A stretch of 64,000 bases of DNA from Sphingosinicella sp041916975 (GCF_041916975.1 NZ_JAYRYK010000001.1:4030001-4094000); one strand, 5' to 3'. Shown: positions 17,390-29,383, numbered from the stretch's first letter. The notes: a model not told the origin generated them from the sequence alone. Program-made: numbers and translations.

Positions 17390-19084
17390 ATGCGTATCAC
17401 ACAGGTTCCCTTTGCCATCTGCATCACCCTGCCGCTTGCGGCCTGCGCGGCGGGAAGTGCTGCGCCCGCGCTTCACGACCTCGTGATTCGGGGCGGCACG
17501 ATCTACGACGGCTCGGGCGGCGCGGCCGCTGTGGGCGATGTCGCCATCGACGGCGACAAGGTGGTCTCGGTCGGCCCCGCCGCGCGCGGGCGCACCGAAA
17601 TCGACGCCAAGGGCCTCGCGGTGGCGCCGGGATTCATCAACACGCACAGCTGGGCAACCGAATCGCTGATTGTCGATCCGCGCGGTGTTGCCGACCTCAA
17701 GCAGGGCGTGACGCTGGAGGTGATGGGCGAGGGCTGGTCCATGGGGCCGATGAACGCCGAGATGAAGCGCCTGTCGGTAAGCCGCATGGGCGACGTGAAA
17801 TACGATATCGAGTGGACGAGCCTCGGCGATTATCTCGCGTATCTCGAAAAGCGGGGGATCGCGCCGAACGTCGCGAGCTTCGTGGGCGCGGCGACGGTCC
17901 GCATCCACGAACTGGGCGAAGGCGATGTCGATCCGACGCCGGAACAGCTCGCGCGGATGCAGGGGCTGGTGAAGACCGCGATGAACGAGGGTGCGCTCGG
18001 CGTCGGCTCCGCGCTCATCTATGCGCCGGGATCATTCGCGGAGAAGCCGGAACTCGTCGCGCTGATGCAGGCCGCCGCGCCGTGCGGCGGGCGCTACATC
18101 AGCCACATGCGCTCCGAAGGCGACAACATCCTCGATGCGGTGGACGAGCTGATTGACATCTCGCGGCAATCGAAGGCGCCCGCGATCATCTATCACCTGA
18201 AACTGGCGGGCAAGGACAACTGGGGCAAGCTCGACGCCGTCATCGCGAAGGTGGAAGCCGCGCAGAAGGCGGGCCTCGACATCACCTCCACCATGTACAC
18301 GTATCCTGCGGGCGGTACCGGCCTTGACGCCTCGATGCCGCTCTGGGTGCAGGAAGGCGGCGAAGAAGCCTGGTTCAAGCGACTGCAAGACCCCGCCGTG
18401 CGCGCCAAGGTCGCCGCGGAGATGAAGACGCGTGGAGATGGCTGGGAGAACCTCTACTATCAGGCCGGGTCGCCGGAACGGCTGGTTCTTGTGGGTTTCA
18501 AGACCGACAAGCTGAAACCGCTCGCGGGCAAGACGCTCGGCGAGGTGGCGCGGGAACGCGGCAAGAGCCCGGAGGAAACCGCGATGGACCTCGTGGTGGA
18601 AGACGGCAGCCGCATCGGCACCATCTACTTCCTGATGGACGAGAAGAACGTCGCGAAGCAGACGGCGCTGCCGTGGATGAGCTTCGGGTCGGACGCCGAG
18701 GCGCCGGCAACGGAAGGCGTGTTCCTGAAATCACCGACGCACCCGCGTGCTTACGGCAACATCCCCCGCCTGCTCGGCAAGTATGTGCGCGACGAAAAGA
18801 CGACCGGCCTTTCGCAGGCGGTGCGCCAGCTCACCTCCTTCTCCGCCGAGCAGATGGGTATCAAGGGGCGCGGACGCCTGGCGCCTGGCTATTTCGCCGA
18901 CGTCGTTGTCTTCGATCCCGCGACGATCGCCGACAAGGCGACCTTCGAAAAACCGCACCAGTATTCGGTGGGCGTGCGCGACGTGTTCGTGAACGGCCAG
19001 CAGGTGCTGAAGGACGGGGAGCCCACGGCGGCGCGGCCGGGCCGTTTCGTGAAGGGGCCCGGGGCGGGGAAGTGTCCGGCTTAA
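17390..19084 (+). CDS. D-aminoacylase-like amidohydrolase lipoprotein
   Basis: This 564-residue protein has a lipobox LAAC with C19, so it is probably a periplasmic lipoprotein. The fold is that of N-acyl-D-amino-acid deacylases: YISHMRSEGD and IIYHLKLAGKDNWGKL keep the two downstream histidines, and FGSDA keeps the catalytic aspartate. However, the usual HxH near the first strand reads NTHSW (only H86), and the GNCG cysteine region reads GEGWS. It may be a mono-metal enzyme or act on another substrate. The ATG at 17390 directly precedes the signal peptide. Confidence 0.8.
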   Translation: MRITQVPFAICITLPLAACAAGSAAPALHDLVIRGGTIYDGSGGAAAVGDVAIDGDKVVSVGPAARGRTEIDAKGLAVAPGFINTHSWATESLIVDPRGVADLKQGVTLEVMGEGWSMGPMNAEMKRLSVSRMGDVKYDIEWTSLGDYLAYLEKRGIAPNVASFVGAATVRIHELGEGDVDPTPEQLARMQGLVKTAMNEGALGVGSALIYAPGSFAEKPELVALMQAAAPCGGRYISHMRSEGDNILDAVDELIDISRQSKAPAIIYHLKLAGKDNWGKLDAVIAKVEAAQKAGLDITSTMYTYPAGGTGLDASMPLWVQEGGEEAWFKRLQDPAVRAKVAAEMKTRGDGWENLYYQAGSPERLVLVGFKTDKLKPLAGKTLGEVARERGKSPEETAMDLVVEDGSRIGTIYFLMDEKNVAKQTALPWMSFGSDAEAPATEGVFLKSPTHPRAYGNIPRLLGKYVRDEKTTGLSQAVRQLTSFSAEQMGIKGRGRLAPGYFADVVVFDPATIADKATFEKPHQYSVGVRDVFVNGQQVLKDGEPTAARPGRFVKGPGAGKCPA

Positions 19085-19161
19085 GCCGGGCACCACAGCG
19101 CTTGCGGGGCGGCGAAGGCGCGTGCTAACGGCTCGGGCTCAATCAATCCGGGGTTTTTTGC

Positions 19162-19449
19162 ATGTCCGTTGACGCCGCAACCGTCAAACGCGTCGCGCAT
19201 CTTGCGCGCATCAAGGTCGATGATGGCCGCTGTGAGGTGATGGCCGAGGAGCTTTCCAAGATCCTCGGCTGGGTGGAGATGCTCGGCGAGGTGAATACGG
19301 ACGGTGTGGAGCCGCTCGCGGCGGTGATTCCGAACACGCTGCGCTGGCGCGAAGATGTCGTCACCGATGGCGGGATTCAGGACAAGGTGCTGCAGAACGC
19401 GCCGAAGGCCGAATACGGCTTCTTCGCCGTGCCGAAGGTGATCGAATAA
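19162..19449 (+). CDS. gatC: Asp/Glu-tRNA amidotransferase subunit C
   Basis: GatC is the 95-residue stabilising subunit of the GatCAB amidotransferase, which converts Asp-tRNA(Asn) and/or Glu-tRNA(Gln) to the amide forms. The sequence shows VKRVAHLARIKV at the start, EELSKILGWVEMLGEVNTDG, and the C-terminal VLQNAPKAEYGFFAVPKVIE typical of the family. Its stop overlaps the gatA ATG (TAATG), so translation is coupled. It opens the operon after a 77-bp spacer. Confidence 0.97.
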   Translation: MSVDAATVKRVAHLARIKVDDGRCEVMAEELSKILGWVEMLGEVNTDGVEPLAAVIPNTLRWREDVVTDGGIQDKVLQNAPKAEYGFFAVPKVIE

Positions 19450-20924
19450 TGGCGGCGCTGACCGACCTGACGCTTGGCCAGATGCGCGACGGGCTGCGCG
19501 CCAAGGAGTTCTCTGCGAAGGACCTCGCCGAAGCGCATGTGAAGGCGGTGGAAGCCGCACGCGTGCTGAATGCCTTCACCGTGGAGACGCCGGAGCTGGC
19601 GCTGAAAGCCGCCGAGGCGGCTGACGCGGCGCTCGCGAAGGGCGAGGCGAAGCCGCTTTCGGGTATCCCGCTCGGGATCAAGGATCTGTTCGCGACCGAG
19701 GGCGTGCAGAGCGCGGCGGCCTCGAACATCCTCAAAGGCTTCAAGCCGCCCTATGAATCGACCGTGAGCGGCAGGCTCTTCGCGGACGGCGCGGGAATGC
19801 TGGGCAAGCTCAACATGGACGAGTTCGCCATGGGCTCGTCGAACGAGACGAGCGCGTTCGGCACGGTCATCAACCCGTGGCGTGGCAAGGGCAATGAGAG
19901 CCTCGTGCCGGGCGGCAGTTCGGGCGGCTCGTCGGCGGCTGTCGCGGCGCGGCTCGTCGCGGGCGCTACGGGCACGGATACCGGCGGCTCGATCCGTCAG
20001 CCGGCGGCGTTCACGGGCATTTCGGGTATCAAGCCGACCTACGGCCGCTGTTCGCGCTGGGGCATCGTGGCGTTCGCAAGTTCGCTCGATCAGGCCGGGC
20101 CGATGGCGCGCGACGTGCGCGACTGCGCGATCCTGCTGAAATCCATGTGCGGGTTCGACCCGAAGGATTCGACCAGCCTCGACCTGCCGGTGCCGGATTT
20201 CGAGGCGGCGCTGACCGGCGACCTGAAAGGCAAGCGCGTCGGCATTCCGAAGGAATATACGGTCGACGGCATTCCGGCCGAGATCGATGCGCTTTGGAAG
20301 AAGGGCGCGGACATGCTGCGCGATGCGGGCGCGGAGATCGTCGATATTTCGCTGCCGCACACGAAGTATGCGCTTCCCACCTACTACATCATCGCGCCTG
20401 CGGAGGCTTCGTCCAACCTCGCGCGCTATGACGGCGTGCGCTACGGGCTTCGCGAGGCACCGGAGAACGGCAGCCTGATCGATATGTACGAGGCGACGCG
20501 CTCGGCGGGCTTCGGTTCCGAGGTGCAGCGCCGCATCCTGATCGGCACCTACGTGCTCTCGGCGGGCTATTACGACGCCTATTATCTGAAGGCGCAGAAG
20601 GTGCGCGCGCTGATCCAGCGCGATTTCATGCAGGCGTTCGAGCGCTGCGACGTGATTCTCGCGCCGACCGCGCCAAGCGCGGCGTTCGGCATCGGCGCGA
20701 ACATCGACGACCCGATCGCGATGTACCTCAACGACGTGTTCTGCGTGCCCGCGAGCCTTGCGGGGCTTCCGGCGATGTCCGTACCGGGCGGGCTTTCCGA
20801 CGACGGCCTGCCGCTCGGCCTCCAGATCATCGGGCGTCCGCTCGACGAGGAAGGCGTGTTGAACGCGGGCTATGCGATCGAACAGGCGGCGGGCTTCACA
20901 GCGCGGCCGGAGGCTTGGTGGTAA
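19449..20924 (+). CDS. gatA: Asp/Glu-tRNA amidotransferase subunit A
   Basis: GatA is the amidase that releases ammonia from glutamine for the tRNA amidation carried out by GatB. The 491-residue protein has the complete Ser-cisSer-Lys triad: K78 in GIPLGIKDLF, S157 in GGSSGGSSAA, and nucleophile S181 in TDTGGSIRQPAAF. The length and C-terminal region PGGLSDDGLPLGLQIIG are normal. It lies between gatC (1-base overlap) and gatB (1-base gap), giving stoichiometric translation of the complex. Confidence 0.97.
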   Translation: MAALTDLTLGQMRDGLRAKEFSAKDLAEAHVKAVEAARVLNAFTVETPELALKAAEAADAALAKGEAKPLSGIPLGIKDLFATEGVQSAAASNILKGFKPPYESTVSGRLFADGAGMLGKLNMDEFAMGSSNETSAFGTVINPWRGKGNESLVPGGSSGGSSAAVAARLVAGATGTDTGGSIRQPAAFTGISGIKPTYGRCSRWGIVAFASSLDQAGPMARDVRDCAILLKSMCGFDPKDSTSLDLPVPDFEAALTGDLKGKRVGIPKEYTVDGIPAEIDALWKKGADMLRDAGAEIVDISLPHTKYALPTYYIIAPAEASSNLARYDGVRYGLREAPENGSLIDMYEATRSAGFGSEVQRRILIGTYVLSAGYYDAYYLKAQKVRALIQRDFMQAFERCDVILAPTAPSAAFGIGANIDDPIAMYLNDVFCVPASLAGLPAMSVPGGLSDDGLPLGLQIIGRPLDEEGVLNAGYAIEQAAGFTARPEAWW

Positions 20925-20925
20925 G

Positions 20926-22413
20926 ATGAGCGACTACAGGATCAAAGGCGAAACCGGCGAGTGGGAGGTCGTGATCGGCCTCGAAGTGCACGCGCAGGTC
21001 ACATCGAACGCCAAGCTGTTTTCGGGCGCCGCCACGGCGTTCGGGGCCGAGCCGAACACGCAGGTCAGCCTTGTCGATGCGGCGATGCCGGGGATGCTGC
21101 CGGTCATCAACGGCGAGTGCGTGAAGCAGGCGGTTCGTACCGGCCTCGCGCTCGACGCGAAGATCAACACGTGGTCGCGCTTCGACCGCAAGAACTACTT
21201 CTACGCCGATCTGCCGCAGGGATACCAGATCAGCCAGTTCCAGCACCCGATCGTGGGCGAGGGCGAGATTCACATTGATCTCGGCGAGGGGCGCACCAAG
21301 ACGGTGGGCCTGGAGCGCATCCATCTGGAGCAGGACGCGGGCAAGTCGATGCACGACCAATCGCCGCGCTATTCCTATGTCGACCTTAACCGCTCGGGCG
21401 TCGCGCTGATGGAGATCGTGTCGCGGCCGGATATGCGCTCGCCGGAAGAGGCAGGGGCGTATGTGAAGAAGCTGCGTTCGATCCTGCGCTACGTGGGAAG
21501 CTGCGACGGCAACATGGAGGAAGGCTCCATGCGCGCCGACGTGAACGTCAGCGTGCGCAGGCCCGGCGATGATCTCGGCACGCGCTGCGAAGTGAAGAAC
21601 GTGAACAGCGTTCGCTTCGTGCAGGCGGCGATCGAATACGAAGCGCAGCGGCAGGTGGAGATCATCGAGGGCGGCGGCACGATCGTGCAGGAAACACGCC
21701 TGTTCGATCCCGGCCGCATGGAAACGCGCTCGCTGCGTTCCAAGGAAGACGCGCACGACTACCGCTATTTCCCGGACCCTGACCTGCTGCCGCTGGTGTT
21801 CGACGATGCCTTCGTGGAAGCGCGCCGCGCCGAATTGCCGGAACTGCCGGATGCTAAACGTGCGCGATATATCAACGATTTGGGCATTTCCGTCGCGAAC
21901 ACGGATGTTATCACGGCAGAAATTGAGACGGTTCAGCTATTTGAAGCACATTTGAAAGATGCTGCCCTTAAACAGGGAAAACCGGAAAAGGAGTTGGCTA
22001 AACAGATTTCAAACTGGATAGTTTCAACTGTTCTTGGTGAAGCTAATCGACGTAAATTAGCTCTTACTCTGGAAAATTTCAAACCTTCGGCAAGCACAAC
22101 GATTATTACGTTGATTAATAACAATGTGATCTCAGGATCGGCTGCGAAAGACGTTTATACATATTACTTGGACACGGGAGGCGACCCCGAGAAGATCGTG
22201 GAAGAGCGGGGGCTGAAGCAGGTCTCCGACACCGGCGCGCTCGACGCGGCGATCGCTGACGTGCTCGCGAAGAACGCCGACAAGGTCGCCGAATACAAGG
22301 GCGGCAAGGAAGCGCTGTTCGGCTTCTTCGTCGGCCAGACGATGAAAGCGACCGGCGGCAAGGCGAACCCGAAAGTGGTGAACGAACTGCTGAAGGCGGC
22401 GCTGGCGCAGTAG
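20926..22413 (+). CDS. gatB: Asp/Glu-tRNA amidotransferase subunit B (mosaic gene)
   Basis: GatB is the kinase/amidotransferase subunit that phosphorylates and amidates misacylated tRNA. The 495-residue protein starts EWEVVIGLEVHAQVTSNAKLF and contains the family motif PDMRSPEEAG and the EGSMRADVNVS segment. It ends in a YqeY-like tail. The reading frame is intact. Nucleotides from about 21850 to 22170 (residues about 308-415, the helical region before the tail) fall to about 40% GC and use AAA, TTA, ATT and GTT codons, unlike the rest of the gene. This suggests recombination with foreign DNA. Confidence 0.96.
   Translation: MSDYRIKGETGEWEVVIGLEVHAQVTSNAKLFSGAATAFGAEPNTQVSLVDAAMPGMLPVINGECVKQAVRTGLALDAKINTWSRFDRKNYFYADLPQGYQISQFQHPIVGEGEIHIDLGEGRTKTVGLERIHLEQDAGKSMHDQSPRYSYVDLNRSGVALMEIVSRPDMRSPEEAGAYVKKLRSILRYVGSCDGNMEEGSMRADVNVSVRRPGDDLGTRCEVKNVNSVRFVQAAIEYEAQRQVEIIEGGGTIVQETRLFDPGRMETRSLRSKEDAHDYRYFPDPDLLPLVFDDAFVEARRAELPELPDAKRARYINDLGISVANTDVITAEIETVQLFEAHLKDAALKQGKPEKELAKQISNWIVSTVLGEANRRKLALTLENFKPSASTTIITLINNNVISGSAAKDVYTYYLDTGGDPEKIVEERGLKQVSDTGALDAAIADVLAKNADKVAEYKGGKEALFGFFVGQTMKATGGKANPKVVNELLKAALAQ
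21850..22170 (+). other. Low-GC, codon-deviant segment inside gatB
   Basis: I counted 95 G/C in the 240 nt from 21901 to 22140 (about 40%). A 60-nt line upstream in the same gene (21481) has 39/60 and one downstream (22261) has 37/60. Flanking lines at 21841 and 22141 are intermediate (31/60 each), giving fairly sharp borders. Codons switch to A/T-ending forms, for example aaa tta gct ctt act around 22065. The frame stays open across both borders. Confidence 0.85.
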
Positions 22414-22434
22414 CGCGGCGCCGCCTTCGCAGGG

Positions 22435-22935
22435 TCAGAGCGTTGGCGGCGTTGTTTCTGCCGTGGCCGGGGCGGCCTCGATCGGTGCTGCAGCGGGGCC
22501 GGGTTCGACCTCGGCCGTTGTAGCCGCTGGTTCCGCGGTGGCAGGCGCAACGGCCGGCGCAGGAGCGGCAGCGATGAACTTGATGGCGGTGCCGGTTACG
22601 GCGGTGCTTCCCCAGCTCATCAACGTGACGCGCGAATCGCCGTAGCTCGCCTTGATCACGGCATCGGCGCCGAGCTTTTCACCCCGCTCCCAAAGCTCGC
22701 GGTAGATCTTTTCCTGGCTGGCTTCCTTGCTGAAGATCGTGGCCTTGCGAACTTCGGCCTTGACCTCTCCCAGCACTTCGTAAGGACGGTCGGTGATGTC
22801 GTGCGGGAATACCGGCACGCCGACAGCCTCGTTCACGATCACGTAATTCAGCTTCTTCGTGTCTTTCGCAAGACCGGGTGTTGCGCCGAGGACGGCGGCG
22901 AGTGCTGCAATTCCAACCACAGCGGTGCGAACCAT
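22435..22935 (-). CDS. Exported protein with a YbjQ-like domain, function unknown
   Basis: This 166-residue protein has a signal peptide (MVRTAVVGIAALAAVLGATPGLA). Its domain includes YEVLGEVKAEVRKATIF and RGEKLGADAVIKASYGDS, resembling the YbjQ/heavy-metal-binding-like family. A C-terminal tail of about 45 residues consists almost only of Ala, Pro, Thr and Glu. No metal-binding cysteines are present. The start is the ATG at 22935, directly before the signal peptide; the longer frame reads through the divergent neighbour. It diverges from another secreted unknown. The function cannot be stated. Confidence 0.6.
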   Translation of the reverse strand: MVRTAVVGIAALAAVLGATPGLAKDTKKLNYVIVNEAVGVPVFPHDITDRPYEVLGEVKAEVRKATIFSKEASQEKIYRELWERGEKLGADAVIKASYGDSRVTLMSWGSTAVTGTAIKFIAAAPAPAVAPATAEPAATTAEVEPGPAAAPIEAAPATAETTPPTL

Positions 22936-23071
22936 GATGGCCCCCAAGGTTTTCGACTCCGGAAGGGCACCATCGCCCTCCCGCTCGCGCTTCACCACGC
23001 CTTCGGGGCAATTGCAATCGTCACGCATACGGAACATGATCGGGCATGTGGAATCCTGTTGGGGGACGGGT

Positions 23072-23665
23072 GTGAACGGCTGGGGATTGATGGCGGCAGC
23101 GCTGGTGCTGCCTTCGGCGGCAATCGCGCAGGAACAGATTTCTTCCGTGGCTGCCGCCGAGGCCGTGCCGGCGGTCACGACCATGTCGGCGGGACGGCTG
23201 GCGAAGGGCACCGTTCTTGAACTGATGGTGCTGAACGAAGTGTCATCCCGCACCGCGCAGCCCGGTATGCGCATCGTACTCAGGCTCAACAAGCCGCTGC
23301 TCATCGATGGAAAGCTCGTGCTTGCCGAGGGCACGCCGGTGTTCGGGGAGGTGCTGGACACCAAGATGAGCGGATCGGCAGGAAGCCGGGGGCAACTCTC
23401 CGCGCGGCTCACGCACATCCAGAACGGTACGCAGCGCATTCCAGTGACGGGCGACATGAGCGCTCTTGGAAAAGGCGGGAAATCGGATGATGCGCTGAAA
23501 TGGGTTCTGGCGCCGATCTATGCGCCGTTCGCTCCGGGGAACAATGCGAAGCTGAAGGCCGGGCAGATCGTGAACGGTGTGATTGAGGCCGATCATGACG
23601 TGACATGGGATGCCGGAGGAAAAGCGCAGATCACGCCGACGACAGCGTCAGGCCCGGTTTCCTAG
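23072..23665 (+). CDS. Exported protein of unknown function
   Basis: This protein of about 197 residues has a GTG start at 23072, preceded by GGGGGA with good spacing. It yields a signal peptide NGWGLMAAALVLPSAAIAQE. The ATG at 23036 is an alternative. The mature part contains LAKGTVLELMVLNEVSSR and a repeated GTPVFGEVLDTKMSG pattern like beta-rich secreted domains, then LKAGQIVNGVIEADHDVTW. No catalytic motif was recognised. It diverges from the YbjQ-like secreted protein across 136 bp, so the two may be co-regulated. Confidence 0.6.
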   Translation: MNGWGLMAAALVLPSAAIAQEQISSVAAAEAVPAVTTMSAGRLAKGTVLELMVLNEVSSRTAQPGMRIVLRLNKPLLIDGKLVLAEGTPVFGEVLDTKMSGSAGSRGQLSARLTHIQNGTQRIPVTGDMSALGKGGKSDDALKWVLAPIYAPFAPGNNAKLKAGQIVNGVIEADHDVTWDAGGKAQITPTTASGPVS

Positions 23666-23684
23666 ACCACGATCGCTTCAGGCT

Positions 23685-24197
23685 TCAGGCCTCGCCCACC
23701 GTGTCGATGAGTGCGGCGTCGAGCGCTTCGCGCGGGGTTTTTCCGGCCCAGAGGATGAACTGGAAAACGGGGTAGTAGCGTTCGCACTCGTCGACGGCGG
23801 CTTCGACGAGGGTTTCGGCCTGTGCGAGCGAGAGGCCGCTGTCTTCGTCCGGGCCGTCGAGCATCGAGGCGTGGCGGAAGAGGAGCGTGCCGTCCGCCGA
23901 CCACATTTCGAAGTGGCCGAGCCAGAGCTGTTCGTTGATGAGGCTCAGCGCCTCCCACACGGCTGCGCGGCGGTTTTCCGGCACGCGGATGTCGGGCATG
24001 GCGATGAACTGGAGGACGCGTTCCTCCTCGCGCCAGAGCGCGCGGAGCTGGTACGTCGTCCAGCTGCCCTCGACGCGGGCAATAAGTTCTTCGTCGCTGG
24101 CGCGCTCGAACGACCAGCCATGCGCGCCGAAATAATGCTCGAGCATGTCGAGCGGCGCTGCCGTGGCCTGGGCCATTTCAAGTTCGAGTTCGGTCAA
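23685..24197 (-). CDS. YbjN domain-containing protein
   Basis: This 170-residue cytoplasmic protein has a YbjN-type fold (DUF1790/YbjN, related to T3SS chaperone-like folds): LDMLEHYFGAHGWSFERASDEEL, WREEERVLQFIAMPDIRVPE and VDECERYYPVFQFILWAGKTPREAL. The family is widespread in Alphaproteobacteria. The molecular role is not established, although in enterics YbjN affects stress and motility. The start at 24197 is the first in-frame ATG. A perfect 16-bp palindrome lies 27 bp upstream of it. Confidence 0.8.
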   Translation of the reverse strand: MTELELEMAQATAAPLDMLEHYFGAHGWSFERASDEELIARVEGSWTTYQLRALWREEERVLQFIAMPDIRVPENRRAAVWEALSLINEQLWLGHFEMWSADGTLLFRHASMLDGPDEDSGLSLAQAETLVEAAVDECERYYPVFQFILWAGKTPREALDAALIDTVGEA

Positions 24198-24223
24198 TAG
24201 CTGGTCCGATAGAGTTCAAGCCT

Positions 24224-24239
24224 GCACCATATATGGTGC
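24224..24239. promoter_or_regulatory. Perfect 16-bp palindrome upstream of the YbjN-type gene
   Basis: The sequence GCACCATATATGGTGC is a complete inverted repeat in the 102-bp spacer between ubiK and the YbjN-type gene. It has the size and symmetry of a dimeric-repressor operator and sits where the YbjN gene promoter should be. No cognate regulator is encoded nearby. Function is inferred. Confidence 0.4.
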
Positions 24240-24299
24240 GACGCCCACAGGCGACACGCAAGACGCTGCGCGCCGGCGACCGCGAATTTGCTGTGGATA

Positions 24300-24617
24300 T
24301 CAGGCCGCGGGCGCTGATTTGTCCACCTTCTTCGCCGCGGGCTTGCGTGCCGGGGCGGCTTTCGCTGGCGTCGTTCCCGCCGCGGCTTCGAGCTTGGCGA
24401 TTCGCGCCTTCAGCTCCTCGTTCTCGGCGCGGGCGTTTGCTGCCATCTGCTTCACGGCCTCGAATTCCTCGCGCTTCACGAGATCGAGTCCGCCGACGAA
24501 TTCCTCCATGCGCGCGCGGAAGCCCGCTTCCATCTCCCGGCCCATGCCGGCGAGCGAACCCATGGCGCCGGTCGCCATGCGCGAGAAATCGTCGAAGAAA
24601 CGGTTTTTGGACTGCAT
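24300..24617 (-). CDS. ubiK: Ubiquinone biosynthesis accessory factor (BMFP family)
   Basis: This 105-residue protein has an amphipathic amino half (MQSKNRFFDDFSRMATGAMG), a coiled-coil VKREEFEAVKQMAANARAEN-EELKARIAKLE at about 47-78, and an Ala/Lys/Pro tail. This is the architecture of the YqiC/UbiK family, which assists the Ubi complex in ubiquinone synthesis and promotes membrane fusion in vitro. It lies between tspO upstream and the YbjN-type gene downstream on the same strand. The assignment rests on the coiled-coil motif and size. Confidence 0.8.
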   Translation of the reverse strand: MQSKNRFFDDFSRMATGAMGSLAGMGREMEAGFRARMEEFVGGLDLVKREEFEAVKQMAANARAENEELKARIAKLEAAAGTTPAKAAPARKPAAKKVDKSAPAA

Positions 24618-24644
24618 GGACGGGGCCTTCGCTGTGTTGTGGGC

Positions 24645-25145
24645 CTAATATGGCGGCGCGGCGCCCGGATTCAACTGCCAGATGCGGAAGGCGAGCCCGG
24701 CGGCGAAGCAGAGCCATGCAAGATAGGGGACGAGCTGCCACGCGGCGATGCGGTCCAGCCGGGCGAACGCGAACGTCGTGGCGAGCGCGGCGGCGAGGAT
24801 GACGAGAATGAGCGCGAAGCTTGCTCCGAGCAGGTGCAGCTTGAAGAACAGCGTCGACCACGCGAGGTTGAGCACGAGCTGGACGACGAAGAGCAGGGCG
24901 GCGCGGCTCCGCTCCGGGCCTCTAGGCGCGGCGAGGACGCGGGCGATCGCGACGCCCATCAGCGCGTAGAGAAGCGTCCAGACGATGCCGAACACGAACC
25001 CGGGCGGATAAAGCGCGGGTTTTACAAGTTCCGCGAACCAGGGGTTGCCTTCGCCCGACCCCGCGACGACGCCGGAGAGCGAGCCGAGCAGCATCACGGC
25101 CGGAACAGTGAGGAAGGCGATTCGAAGGGCCTTGGGAAGTGCCAT
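24645..25145 (-). CDS. tspO: TspO/MBR-family membrane protein
   Basis: This 166-residue protein has five predicted helices. It carries family motifs: PWFAELVKPALYPPGFVFGIVW around helices 1-2, LYALMGVAIARV, LVLNLAWSTLFF and PYLAWLCFA. TspO proteins bind porphyrins and sterol-like ligands. In phototrophic Alphaproteobacteria they control tetrapyrrole-linked gene expression, and elsewhere they act in stress. It lies 5 bp downstream of the RND pump gene on the same strand and may be co-transcribed. The physiological role here is not shown. Confidence 0.9.
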   Translation of the reverse strand: MALPKALRIAFLTVPAVMLLGSLSGVVAGSGEGNPWFAELVKPALYPPGFVFGIVWTLLYALMGVAIARVLAAPRGPERSRAALLFVVQLVLNLAWSTLFFKLHLLGASFALILVILAAALATTFAFARLDRIAAWQLVPYLAWLCFAAGLAFRIWQLNPGAAPPY

Positions 25146-25150
25146 CGTTT

Positions 25151-28257
<3,107 letters not shown>

Positions 28258-28261
<4 letters not shown>

Positions 28262-29346
28262 CGGGACTTCCCTGCGCCCGCTGCGGCGCCGGAGAGGGCT
28301 CCGGTCGTGGACTTTTCAGGCTCTCCCGGGAACACGGGCCGAACCTCCGCATCGTCGCGCACCTTGACGACGCCGTCGGCGACGATGCGGTCGCCGCGAT
28401 CGAGGCCGCCGGTGATTTCCACCATGCCGCCCGACCGCATTCCGACCTCGACCGGCACACGGTTCGCGATGTTCTTTTCATCGAGCCGGAAGATGAACTG
28501 GCGGTCGCCCTGCGCGACCAGCGCGAGTTCAGGGACGGCGAGCGCATCGCGCGGATTGGTGACGATGGAAACGGTGAGCAACATGCCGGGGTGCAGGCGC
28601 CGATCAGGGTTCGGGAGCAGCGCACGGACGGCAACCGAACGGGTGATGGGGTCGACCTGCGGCTCGACACCCTCCACGCTGCCACGGAACACTTCGCCCG
28701 GCCAGGCCTGCGCGCGCGCTTCGATATTCTGGCCGGCCTTGACCGCCGAAATGAAACGCTCGGGCACGGTGAAATCGAGCTTGATCGAGCTGATGTCGCT
28801 TATCGTCGCGATCTCGGTGCCTGCCGTGACGACGCTGCCCGGCGAGAGGCGGCGCAGGCCGACGACGCCGGAGAAGGGGGCGCGGATGATGCGGTCGCCG
28901 ATCTGCGCGCGGATGGCACCCGCCTCGGCCCGCGCCTGATCGCGCGCGGCTGTCTGGGTATCTATGCTGGCATTGGTGGCGAAGCCGCGCTGCTGGAGTT
29001 CGCGCAGGCGGCCGAGCTGCTGCTGAGCTTCGCGTGAGCGCGCCTCCGCGCTGGCGAGGTCCGCATTCTGCTCGACAGTGCGCAGCACGGCGATCACGGT
29101 GCCGGCCTGCACATAGGCGCCGTCCGCGAAGCGCAGCGATTCCACGCGTTCGGTGACGGTGGAGGTCAGTGTGGTGGATTCGCGGGCAAAAGCGGTGCCG
29201 ACGGCATCGATGCTGTCGACGAAGCGCGCGGGCTCGACAACGCCACCGACCACGGTCGGCGCACGGGCTTCACCACCTCCCTTCTGTCCGCCGCAAGCGG
29301 CCAGCAAAACGCCGAGCGCGAACGCAACGTGCCTTGATATCGACAA
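28258..29346 (-). CDS. RND efflux periplasmic adaptor (membrane fusion protein), lipoprotein
   Basis: This 362-residue adaptor has a lipobox LAAC with C18. It shows a lipoyl-like half (GAYVQAGTVIAVL), a helical hairpin (about 95-150), a second lipoyl half (IRAPFSGVVGLRRLSPGSVV), a beta-barrel (SIKLDFTVPERFISAVKAGQ) and a membrane-proximal domain. Proteins like this bridge the RND pump to an outer-membrane channel. The stop overlaps the pump start by 4 bp (ATGA), so the pair is translationally coupled. Confidence 0.93.
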
Positions 29347-29383
29347 TTCAAAACTCCGATCAGGCGTACGCCGCTCACTGCGG

